DNA from: Gp6-AA40 sp050742535
GTDB lineage: Bacteria > Acidobacteriota > Vicinamibacteria > Vicinamibacterales > UBA2999
Direction of reading: 5' to 3'
Assembly: GCA_050742535.1 (NCBI GenBank)
Contig: JBOGIQ010000379.1
Location: forward strand, 1-5,532
DNA: 5,532 bases
Below are positions 1 to 5,532 of this stretch, in pieces. Position 1 is the first letter of the stretch. Every line of letters begins with the position of its first letter. The position numbers and the translations under genes are program-made. The notes beneath the pieces are model-generated. The model had not been told where the DNA came from and ran no database searches. It saw nothing but the letters and a program-made list of their open reading frames with translations.

Positions 1-1
1 C

Positions 2-955
2 GATCAGATCGGAAACACGGACACGGCCAACGCGCGTTATCGCCTGACGGTTACGGACTATCAGAACTCGTATTACGGCCGCCTCTCGACCCGGATGCTG
101 CAGCGGCGGAAGCAGCCACCGGTCGCGGCGTCCACGACCGTGGCTGCCGCTCCGCCGTCGGCCGTTCGAACGGACGATCTGATTCGGGCGCTCACGGCGG
201 CTGGTCTCTACGAGGACGCGCTGAAGGAAGTCCAGTACGCACAGCGGGTCTGGGGCGACTCTCCGCAGCTCCAGGCGACACATGCCTGGATCCGGCATCG
301 TCAGGGACTCACGCTCAAGGCAACGGAACGCTTCAACGCCATTCGCGGCGCGATCACGACCATGCGGCGCGCCTATCCGCAGTTCCTGGCGGCCGGCGGC
401 GAGCATCTGCCGCCGGAAGTGCTGCGCATCATCTTTCCGCTCGACTATTGGCCGCTGATTACGAAGTACTCGAAGGCGCACGATCTCGACCCGTATCTCA
501 TCGCCGCGTTGATGGTGCAGGAATCGACGTTCACGCCGGAAATCCGCTCGGCGGCGAACGCGATTGGGCTGCTGCAGATCACGCCTCCAACCGGCCGCAC
601 GCTGGCGCGTCAGCTCGGCATCCGCCGGTTCACCACGTCGATGCTCACGCAGGCGGAGACGAACGTGCGCATGGGCACGAAGTACTTCAAGGACATGGTG
701 GACAAGTTTGGCGGCGTGCATTACGCGCTGGCCGGCTACAACGCCGGTCCCCACCGGGTCACCGCGTGGCTGAAGGAGTCGCCGGGCCTGGAGCAGGACG
801 AGTTCATCGACAACATTCCGTTCACGGAAACCCAGGCATACGTCAAACGGATCCTCGGCACCGCCGAGGACTATCGTCGTCTCTATGGGTCGGGGATTCT
901 TGACGCCGCCGCCCCGGATACGCCGCCGTCGCGATCCACGCGATCGCGCCGGTGA
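2..955 (+). CDS. Soluble lytic murein transglycosylase (Slt70-like, GH23), 5'-truncated by window
   Basis: Periplasmic peptidoglycan-cleaving enzyme that would cut the MurNAc-GlcNAc bond and form 1,6-anhydroMurNAc. The frame is open to the left edge. The 31 codons before the first visible ATG (95) read as protein and include SYYGRLSTR, typical of the helical region before the catalytic domain in Slt70 homologues, so ATG 95 is internal and the true start, signal peptide and most of the superhelical domain lie upstream. Numbering from Met95: a Pro/Ala-rich linker at about 8-25, helical repeats at about 26-110, and the SLT catalytic domain at about 117-265. Within it are ALMVQESTF with the presumed catalytic Glu143 (codon 521-523), GLLQITPPTG (159-167; GLMQ is more usual), ALAGYNAG (211-218) and IPFTETQAYVKRIL (241-254). 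The C-terminal tail is Pro/Ser/Arg-rich and low complexity. The TGA overlaps the next start. The family call is secure; the Slt70 subfamily is inferred from domain order. Confidence 0.93.
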   Translation, partial: DQIGNTDTANARYRLTVTDYQNSYYGRLSTRMLQRRKQPPVAASTTVAAAPPSAVRTDDLIRALTAAGLYEDALKEVQYAQRVWGDSPQLQATHAWIRHRQGLTLKATERFNAIRGAITTMRRAYPQFLAAGGEHLPPEVLRIIFPLDYWPLITKYSKAHDLDPYLIAALMVQESTFTPEIRSAANAIGLLQITPPTGRTLARQLGIRRFTTSMLTQAETNVRMGTKYFKDMVDKFGGVHYALAGYNAGPHRVTAWLKESPGLEQDEFIDNIPFTETQAYVKRILGTAEDYRRLYGSGILDAAAPDTPPSRSTRSRR

Positions 956-1698
956 TGGACGAACGCTTCACCAAGACCCGTCGCGCCGCCGACGCTCACT
1001 TCTGGTATCACGGGTTCCGGCGCTTCATCAGCCCGGTGCTCGCCGGCGCCGCGAGCGGGCGAACCGACCTTCGCATCATCGACTGCGGCTGCGGCGTCGG
1101 CCAGAACATGCGTCTGCTCGAGCCGTACGGCCACGTGGTCGGCTTCGAGCTCGATTCGATGGCAGCCGTTGCCGGCCGCGAGTTCGGTCGCCCGATCGCC
1201 CGCGCCGACATCACGCGCATTCCGTTTCCCGACGCGGCGTTCGATCTGGCGGTCTCGTTCGATGTGCTGCAGGTGGTGGAGCCGGACGTGGCCGCGGTGC
1301 GCGAGATGGCGCGGATCGTCCGACCTGGCGGGTGCGTCCTACTGACCGTGGCCGCGTTCAACATGCTGGCGGGAGATCACGCCGAAGTCTGGAGCGAGTG
1401 CCGACGCTATACGCCTGAAACGGCGCGTGCGCTCGCCGAAAGCGCCGGCCTGCGCGTCGAGCGGGTATCGTTCATGTTTGCCACGCTGTTCCCGTTGATG
1501 TTTGCCGTGCGGACGGCTCAGCGCGCACTGCGTCCGTTCCGCGAACGTCCCACACACTCGGACATGAACGTGCCGTGGGCGCCACTGAACACGGCGCTGA
1601 TGCGGCTGCTCGACGGCGAGGCCGGCCTGTCGCGCTACGTCCCGATGCCAATCGGCACCTCGCTGATCGTCGTCGCGCGCAAGGATCGCGCGAATTGA
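955..1698 (+). CDS. Class I SAM-dependent methyltransferase (Methyltransf_11-like)
   Basis: A probably cytosolic Rossmann-fold methyltransferase of 247 residues from ATG 955; GTG 952, one codon earlier, is an equally possible start. The junction GTGATG gives a 1- or 4-base overlap with the transglycosylase stop, and no clear Shine-Dalgarno precedes it, so translational coupling is likely. Numbering from GTG 952: the SAM-binding motif I IIDCGCGVG at 42-50, the acidic end of strand 2 in GFELD (64-68) with Glu66, ADITRIPFPDAAFDLAVSFDVLQ (from 85) and RIVRPGG (121-127), which together are the usual Methyltransf_11 signature. The later segment AEVWSECRRYT (144-154) resembles small methyltransferases often found near glycosyltransferase and lipid-modification genes, and residues 173-190 are hydrophobic. 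The methyl acceptor cannot be deduced. Position between a murein hydrolase and an exporter pair hints at an envelope or exported small-molecule substrate, which is inference only. Confidence 0.85.
   Translation: MDERFTKTRRAADAHFWYHGFRRFISPVLAGAASGRTDLRIIDCGCGVGQNMRLLEPYGHVVGFELDSMAAVAGREFGRPIARADITRIPFPDAAFDLAVSFDVLQVVEPDVAAVREMARIVRPGGCVLLTVAAFNMLAGDHAEVWSECRRYTPETARALAESAGLRVERVSFMFATLFPLMFAVRTAQRALRPFRERPTHSDMNVPWAPLNTALMRLLDGEAGLSRYVPMPIGTSLIVVARKDRAN
1681..1685 (+). promoter_or_regulatory. Ribosome binding site deciding the TTG start of the first ABC gene
   Basis: AAGGA at 1681-1685 lies nine bases before TTG 1695, an ideal Shine-Dalgarno spacing. The site is inside the last codons of the methyltransferase gene. 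It supports TTG 1695 over ATG 1575, which would overlap the methyltransferase by 124 bases and add 40 Arg/Ala-rich residues without family resemblance. Confidence 0.65.
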
Positions 1699-3473
1699 AC
1701 TCTCAGTCGCGGCGCCTGCTCGACTATCTGCGGCGGTATCGACGCTCGTTTGCGGCCGGCTTCGCCTGTGTGATCGCCGCGACCACGATATCGCTGGCCG
1801 GGCCGTGGGTGCTCAAGTACGCCATCGACGACCTGAACCGGGGCGTGACCAGCGCGAAGATTCAGTTGTACGGCGGTCTGCTGCTCCTCCTGGCCGCTGT
1901 CGGCGGTTTCTTCCGTTTCCTGATGCGCCGGATCATCGTCGGCGCCTCGCGCGATTTCGAGTACGACCTGCGCAACGATTTCTTCGCGGCGCTGCAGCGG
2001 CAGGCTGTCGCGTACTTCCAGCAGCACCGCACGGGCGATCTGATGTCGCGGGCGACGAACGACCTCAATGCCGTGCGCATGATGATCGGCCCCGCGGTGA
2101 TGTACACGTCCAGCACCGGGCTGACGTTCGTCATTGCCATCGCGCTGATGCTGTCGATCGACCCGGAGCTCACGCTGATCGCGCTCGTGCCGCTCCCGTT
2201 CGTCTCGGTGATGGTCCGCTACTTCGGCGCGGCGATTCACGAGCGCTTCGAGCGAATCCAGGCCCAGTTTTCGGACATCAGCGCGGTCACGCAGGAGTCG
2301 CTGGCCGGTGTGCGGGTCGTCCGCGCATACCGTCAGGAGACGGCGGAGATCGATCGCTTTCGGCGCGCGAACGAGGAATATGTCGTGCGCAACAAGGCGC
2401 TCATACGCCTGCAGGGAGCCTACTACCCGAGCATGGGGCTGCTCATGGGCGTGGGCGCGCTGCTCGTGCTGTGGCTCGGCAGCCGTGAGGTCATTGCCGG
2501 GCGGATGACCATCGGTGAGCTGGTTGCGTTCAACACGTATCTGATGATGCTCGCCTGGCCGATGATTGCGTTCGGCTGGGTCACGAACCTGCTGCAGCGC
2601 GGCATGGCGTCCTGGAAGCGGATGCTCGACGTGCTCGACGCGGTGCCGGCAATCACGGATCCGGCCGTTCCTGGGCCGATTCGCCGCGTCGAGGATGTTC
2701 GCGGCGATATCGAGTTCCGCAATCTCACGCTGGCGTATGGTGGCCAGGTTGTCCTGCAGAACGTCTCCGCGGTGATCCCGGCCGGAACGACGACGGCTAT
2801 CGTCGGCCCCACGGGATCCGGGAAGTCCACGCTTCTCGCGACGATTCCGCGCCTGACCGATGCACCGCCCGGAACGGTGTTCATCGACGGCGTGGACGTC
2901 CGCGACATCCCGCTGCGCGTGCTGCGCGGTGCGATTGGATTCGTGCCTCAGGAGCCCTTCCTGTTCAGCACGACAATCGCCGAGAACATCGCGTTCGGCG
3001 CGGACGCGGCCGGCGCCTCGCCCGACGCGATCGCCGCTGCCGCGGCCGTCGCCCGCCTCGACCACGACGTCAGCCGCTTCCCGAAGGGGTACGACACGCT
3101 GGTCGGCGAGCGCGGGATCACGCTTTCAGGCGGCCAGAAACAGCGTGCCGCGATCGCCCGCGCGCTGCTGATCGATCCTCGGGTACTGGTGCTGGACGAC
3201 GCGTTGTCGGCGGTGGATACATACACCGAAGAGGAGATTCTCCATCGCCTGCGTGAGGTCATGCGTCGCCCCCTCGACCAGGCTCGGGGCAGGCGTACGT
3301 CGCTGATCGTCTCGCATCGCGTGTCCACCGTCCGGGATGCGGATCAGATCCTGGTCCTCGTCGAGGGGCGCGTCGCCGAACGCGGCAGCCACGACGAGTT
3401 GCTGCGGCTGGACGGGTTCTATGCGGATTTGTACCGGAAACAACTGCTCGAGGAAGAACTGGCGGCATCGTAA
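1695..3473 (+). CDS. ABC exporter half-transporter, degenerate Walker B (YheI/BmrC/MdlA-like subunit)
   Basis: Inner-membrane type IV ABC exporter subunit of 592 residues from TTG 1695, a normal length for the family. The TTG overlaps the methyltransferase stop (TTGA). The N-terminal ABC_membrane domain has about six hydrophobic segments (roughly 19-38, 58-77, 134-154, 158-177, 244-262, 274-298). The nucleotide-binding domain starts near 338: Walker A GPTGSGKST (371-379, Lys377), Q-loop Gln419 in VPQEPFLF, x-loop GERG (471-474), intact signature LSGGQ (477-481), Walker B VLVLD (497-501), and switch His541 in VSHRVST. The residue after the Walker B Asp is Asp502 (codon 3198-3200) instead of the catalytic Glu, so its own ATP site should be poorly hydrolytic. 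This is the known hallmark of one partner in asymmetric heterodimers. The stretch between the D-loop Asp508 and His541 is eight residues longer than in the next gene (RPLDQARG near 525-532). The partner is the next gene, joined by TAATG. Multidrug, lipid or peptide export are all possible. Confidence 0.92.
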   Translation: MNSQSRRLLDYLRRYRRSFAAGFACVIAATTISLAGPWVLKYAIDDLNRGVTSAKIQLYGGLLLLLAAVGGFFRFLMRRIIVGASRDFEYDLRNDFFAALQRQAVAYFQQHRTGDLMSRATNDLNAVRMMIGPAVMYTSSTGLTFVIAIALMLSIDPELTLIALVPLPFVSVMVRYFGAAIHERFERIQAQFSDISAVTQESLAGVRVVRAYRQETAEIDRFRRANEEYVVRNKALIRLQGAYYPSMGLLMGVGALLVLWLGSREVIAGRMTIGELVAFNTYLMMLAWPMIAFGWVTNLLQRGMASWKRMLDVLDAVPAITDPAVPGPIRRVEDVRGDIEFRNLTLAYGGQVVLQNVSAVIPAGTTTAIVGPTGSGKSTLLATIPRLTDAPPGTVFIDGVDVRDIPLRVLRGAIGFVPQEPFLFSTTIAENIAFGADAAGASPDAIAAAAAVARLDHDVSRFPKGYDTLVGERGITLSGGQKQRAAIARALLIDPRVLVLDDALSAVDTYTEEEILHRLREVMRRPLDQARGRRTSLIVSHRVSTVRDADQILVLVEGRVAERGSHDELLRLDGFYADLYRKQLLEEELAAS

Positions 3474-5278
3474 TGCACGACGAGGAGGTGCTGGGAAAGG
3501 CATACGACGGCCGATTGATGCGCCGGCTGCTGGGCTATCTCCGTCCATACCGCACGCAGGTCGCGTTTGCCGTCGCCACGATCGTCGCCAACTCGGCGCT
3601 CCAGCTCGCGCCGCCCTACCTTACCAAGATCGTCATCGACGAATACATTCCCGCGCGTGATTTGTCCGGCCTGATCGCCATCGCCGCGTTGTATCTGGGC
3701 ACACTGTTCGCGGCGTTCGCATTCGAATACGCGCAGACCTGGACGATGCAGACGACCGGGCAGAAGGTGATGTTGGATCTGCGCATGCAGATCTTTTCGC
3801 ATCTGCATCGGCTGGATGTGCGCTTCTACGACCGCAATCCCGTTGGCCGTCTGATGACGCGGGTGACCGGCGACGTGGACGTCCTGAACGAGCTGTTCAC
3901 ATCCGGCGTCGTGTCGATCTTCGGCGACGCGTTCACGCTCGTCGGCATCATGGCGGTGCTCGTCTGGATGGACTGGCGGCTGGCGCTGGTGGCGTTCGCG
4001 GTGCTGCCGTTCATCGCGCTCATCACGCAATGGTTCCGCGCGAACGTCCGCGACTCCTACCGCACCGTCCGCACGTGGATCGCGCGGATCAATGCCTACC
4101 TGCAGGAACGGATTACGGGCCAGTCCACCGTCCAGTTGTTCCGCCGCGAAGCGCGCGACTACGCGGCCTTCGACGACATCGATCGCGCCCACCGCGACGC
4201 GAATGTCCAGTCGATCTTCTATTACGCCGTGTTTTATCCGGCCGTCGAGCTCGTGAGCGCGCTGGCGGCATCGCTGATCATCTGGTACGGCGGCGGGCGC
4301 GTGATGGAGAACGCACTGACGCTTGGTTCGCTTGTCGCGTTTCTTCAGTACTCACAGCGCTTCTTCAGGCCGATCAGCGACATGTCGGAAAAGTTCAACG
4401 TCCTGCAGGGCGCGATGGCCTCGTCGGAGCGCATCTTCGCGCTGCTGGATACGCCGGTTGAAGTGAAGTCGCCCGACGCAGGGTCCGCCTTCAGGCGGAC
4501 GACGGGCGTCATCGCCTTCGAGAACGTGACGTTCTCGTACGTGCCGGGCGAGCCGGTGTTGAAGAACGTGTCGTTCCGTGTCGAGCCGGGCCAACGCGTG
4601 GCGCTCGTCGGAGCGACCGGCGCGGGAAAGACGACGATCGTCAACCTGCTGCTCCGGTTCTACGACGTGGAGGCTGGACGCATCACGATCGACGGCGTGG
4701 ACATCCGCCAGATGGATCTCGCCGCGCTGCGAGCGATGTTCGGCCTGGTGCTGCAGGACGTTCACCTGTTCTCCGGCACGATCGCGGACAACGTGCGGCT
4801 GGGCCATACCGAGATCGACGAGGCGCAGGTGAGGCGCGCCCTCGAAGCGGTGCACGCCTGGGGCTTCGTCAGCCGGATGCCGGGCGGGCTGTCCACGCCG
4901 GTGGCCGAACGCGGCTCGACGCTGTCCGTCGGGCAGAAGCAGCTGCTGTCGTTCGCGCGTGCACTGGCTTTTGACCCGCGGGTGCTGGTGCTGGACGAGG
5001 CGACCTCGAGCGTCGATACCGAAACCGAGCTCCTCATTCGCGACGCGCTGCAGGTGGTCATGCGCGGCCGCACGACCATCGCCATCGCGCATCGGCTGTC
5101 GACGATCCAGGATATGGACCGTATCCTCGTCCTGCACAAGGGCGAGCTGCGCGAGTCGGGCACGCATCAGGAACTGCTTGCCGCGCGCGGCCTGTACCAC
5201 CGCCTCTATCAGCTTCAATTCAAAGACAGCCCTTCAGTACAGCCGGACCTCGTCGGCCATTCGTCATCACCGTCGTAG
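3473..5278 (+). CDS. ABC exporter half-transporter, degenerate signature LSVGQ (YheH/BmrD/MdlB-like subunit)
   Basis: Second inner-membrane ABC exporter subunit, 601 residues. ATG 3473 overlaps the previous TAA (TAATG). The N-terminal DEEVLGKAYDGRLMRRLLGYLRPYR matches the conserved opening of this subfamily, which supports this start although no well-spaced Shine-Dalgarno is present; coupling is likely. The membrane domain covers about 28-310 with six hydrophobic segments. Nucleotide-binding domain: Walker A GATGAGKTT (380-388, Lys386), Q-loop Gln428 in VLQDVHLF, x-loop AERG (478-481), signature LSVGQ (484-488) in place of LSGGQ, Walker B VLVLDE with intact Glu509, D-loop SSVD (512-515), and switch His540. 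Paired with the LSGGQ of the preceding protein, this subunit's Walker motifs form the catalytically competent ATP site; its own degenerate signature faces the Asp502 site of the partner. The tail after YQLQFKD (residues 586-601) is Ser/Pro-rich and looks unconserved. A palindrome sits within the linker codons 337-343. Confidence 0.93.
   Translation: MHDEEVLGKAYDGRLMRRLLGYLRPYRTQVAFAVATIVANSALQLAPPYLTKIVIDEYIPARDLSGLIAIAALYLGTLFAAFAFEYAQTWTMQTTGQKVMLDLRMQIFSHLHRLDVRFYDRNPVGRLMTRVTGDVDVLNELFTSGVVSIFGDAFTLVGIMAVLVWMDWRLALVAFAVLPFIALITQWFRANVRDSYRTVRTWIARINAYLQERITGQSTVQLFRREARDYAAFDDIDRAHRDANVQSIFYYAVFYPAVELVSALAASLIIWYGGGRVMENALTLGSLVAFLQYSQRFFRPISDMSEKFNVLQGAMASSERIFALLDTPVEVKSPDAGSAFRRTTGVIAFENVTFSYVPGEPVLKNVSFRVEPGQRVALVGATGAGKTTIVNLLLRFYDVEAGRITIDGVDIRQMDLAALRAMFGLVLQDVHLFSGTIADNVRLGHTEIDEAQVRRALEAVHAWGFVSRMPGGLSTPVAERGSTLSVGQKQLLSFARALAFDPRVLVLDEATSSVDTETELLIRDALQVVMRGRTTIAIAHRLSTIQDMDRILVLHKGELRESGTHQELLAARGLYHRLYQLQFKDSPSVQPDLVGHSSSPS
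4483..4500. repeat. REP-like palindrome, copy 1 (inside ABC gene)
   Basis: GTCCGCC-TTCA-GGCGGAC, a perfect 7-bp inverted repeat with a TTCA tetraloop. It falls in codons 337-343 of the second ABC gene, in the variable linker between the membrane and nucleotide-binding domains. It matches the palindrome at 5280-5297 in 15 of 18 positions. A 7-bp stem alone could arise by chance in GC-rich DNA, so the call rests on the shared sequence of the two copies. Confidence 0.5.
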
Positions 5279-5279
5279 T

Positions 5280-5297
5280 GTCCGGCTTTAGCCGGAC
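5280..5297. repeat. REP-like palindrome, copy 2 (directly after ABC stop)
   Basis: GTCCGGC-TTTA-GCCGGAC, a perfect 7-bp stem with a TTTA loop, beginning two bases after the TAG at 5276-5278. The stem can extend to 5278-5300 (TG/CA pairs) if C5298 is bulged. Compared with 4483-4500 it differs at three positions: one in the loop and two that form a compensatory pair swap (G-C to C-G at stem position 6). There is no U-run, so it is not a classic intrinsic terminator; it could protect the 3' end of the operon mRNA. Confidence 0.6.
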
Positions 5298-5368
5298 CAC
5301 CGCGGATCGTCGATTGCACCTGACCCAATCAGTCATGAATCCGGATGAGCGCCGCGACAACGCGGGGT

Positions 5369-5396
5369 CCCCGCCGCGCACGCCTGCGCGGTGGGG
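5369..5396 (+). other. Strong GC-rich hairpin, possible transcript-end structure
   Basis: The arms 5369-5380 (CCCCGCCGCGCA) and 5385-5396 (TGCGCGGTGGGG) pair over 12 bp with a single G-T wobble (5373/5392) and a CGCC loop. The preceding GCGGGG at 5362-5367 could compete for CCCCGC at 5369-5374. No T-run follows, so a standard Rho-independent terminator is not supported. It may be a structured repeat, or an attenuating or mRNA-stabilising hairpin. Confidence 0.55.
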
Positions 5397-5423
5397 TGGG
5401 AGCGGAGCGGCCGGTAGTGAATT

Positions 5424-5431
5424 GGGAAGGA
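5424..5431 (+). promoter_or_regulatory. Ribosome binding site of the downstream gene
   Basis: GGGAAGGA at 5424-5431 lies 11 bases before ATG 5443. This is slightly long spacing but a good match to the anti-Shine-Dalgarno. An in-frame TAA at 5440-5442 directly precedes the ATG, so no upstream start in this frame is possible. Confidence 0.55.
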
Positions 5432-5442
5432 CACACCACTAA

Positions 5443-5532
5443 ATGGCCGCCATCTCCACAGTCGTGCGCGCGATTCAAATTCCCGACGGCAGAATCACAC
5501 TCGACGCCGACCTGCGGCTGCCGCCGGAGCCC
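5443..5532 (+). CDS. N-terminus of a gene cut by window end, possibly an alpha/beta (dienelactone-type) hydrolase
   Basis: ATG 5443 opens a frame that runs 30 codons to the window edge: MAAISTVVRAIQIPDGRITL followed by DADLRLPPEP. An in-frame stop abuts the ATG upstream and a purine-rich ribosome binding site precedes it, so the start is clear. The pattern of a short lead, then IPDGRITLDADLRLPPEP, resembles the first beta strands of dienelactone-hydrolase-like alpha/beta hydrolases, where a strand with (V/I)xIPxGxxxLxGxLxxP precedes the oxyanion region. No catalytic residue is in view, so function is a guess. The gene is separated from the ABC operon by 164 bases and likely has its own expression. 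Confidence 0.6.
   Translation, partial: MAAISTVVRAIQIPDGRITLDADLRLPPEP

Larger units (their letters stand above)
5279..5442. other. Intergenic region rich in inverted repeats
   Basis: 164 bases between the ABC operon and the next gene. It holds, in order, the palindrome at 5280-5297, a bland stretch (5301-5350), a small hairpin CCGCG-ACAA-CGCGG (5352-5365), the 12-bp hairpin at 5369-5396, a short tandem GAGCG-GAGCG (5400-5409) and the ribosome binding site of the next gene. No coding frame is credible. No convincing sigma-70 promoter is seen; TTGCAC at 5314 has no good -10 partner. Confidence 0.6.

Noticed and set aside
1635..3065. Long minus-strand open frame (476 codons) opposite the first ABC gene
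   Set aside because: Its translation is Arg/His/Asp-rich without domain motifs, and it lies wholly opposite a gene with clear ABC motifs. Long antisense frames are expected in GC-rich coding DNA.
3482..3488. GAGGAGG just inside the second ABC gene as a Shine-Dalgarno for a later start
   Set aside because: No start codon lies 5-10 bases downstream (next in-frame ATG is 3518), and the conserved DEEVLGKAYD residues lie before it.
3419..4192. Minus-strand open frame across the ABC-ABC junction
   Set aside because: Same compositional signature of an antisense shadow; it covers two well-supported genes.
4352..5218. Minus-strand open frame (288 codons) opposite the second ABC gene
   Set aside because: Low-complexity Arg/His-rich composition mirroring the ABC codons, with no recognisable family.
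5280..5297. Intrinsic terminator of the ABC operon
   Set aside because: The stem is adequate but is followed by CACCGCGG with no T-run.
4483..5297. CRISPR array
   Set aside because: Only two short palindromes about 780 bases apart, with no regular spacers and no cas-like genes.
5314..5340. Promoter for the downstream gene (TTGCAC with ATGAAT)
   Set aside because: The -10 match is poor and spacing is 15 bases; not enough to call.
5390..5410. G-quadruplex in the G-rich stretch
   Set aside because: The runs are mostly only two G long at the ends, and the same bases are better explained as the 3' arm of the 12-bp hairpin.

Overview
The window is GC-rich bacterial DNA with every gene on the + strand. 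It reads as one tightly packed operon followed by a short intergenic gap and the start of another gene. The high GC content, the TTG/GTG/ATG start overlaps, and dispersed short palindromes of the GTCCGSC-TTYA-GSCGGAC type would fit a high-GC soil-type lineage, for example Acidobacteriota/Vicinamibacteria. That placement is an impression from sequence style, not a demonstrated assignment.

Layout. (1) Positions 2-955 hold the 3' part of a Slt70-like soluble lytic murein transglycosylase. The frame is open to the left edge, so the ATG at 95 is an internal methionine. (2) Positions 955-1698 hold a class I SAM-dependent methyltransferase, joined to the transglycosylase by TGATG (GTGATG). (3) Positions 1695-3473 hold an ABC exporter half-transporter. 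Its start is best placed at TTG 1695, overlapping the methyltransferase stop and preceded by AAGGA; the longer open frame from 1575 is not believable as coding upstream of this. (4) Positions 3473-5278 hold a second ABC exporter half-transporter, joined by TAATG. (5) Positions 5279-5442 are intergenic and dominated by inverted repeats. (6) From 5443 to the window end is the first 30 codons of a new gene, possibly an alpha/beta hydrolase.

The two ABC proteins carry complementary lesions. The first has Asp in place of the catalytic Walker B Glu but an intact LSGGQ. The second has an intact Walker B Glu but a degenerate LSVGQ. Together they would form an asymmetric heterodimer with one consensus and one degenerate ATP site, as in BmrCD, TM287/288 or TmrAB. 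The stop/start overlaps suggest translational coupling along transglycosylase, methyltransferase, exporter A and exporter B. An envelope-related role is plausible, but the substrate cannot be read from the sequence.

No radically new system is evident. The most notable unexplained signal is a pair of 18-base palindromes, one inside the second ABC gene and one directly after its stop codon. They match at 15 of 18 positions and show a compensatory base-pair swap, as expected of a dispersed REP-like element. A separate 12-bp GC-rich hairpin lies in the downstream gap.
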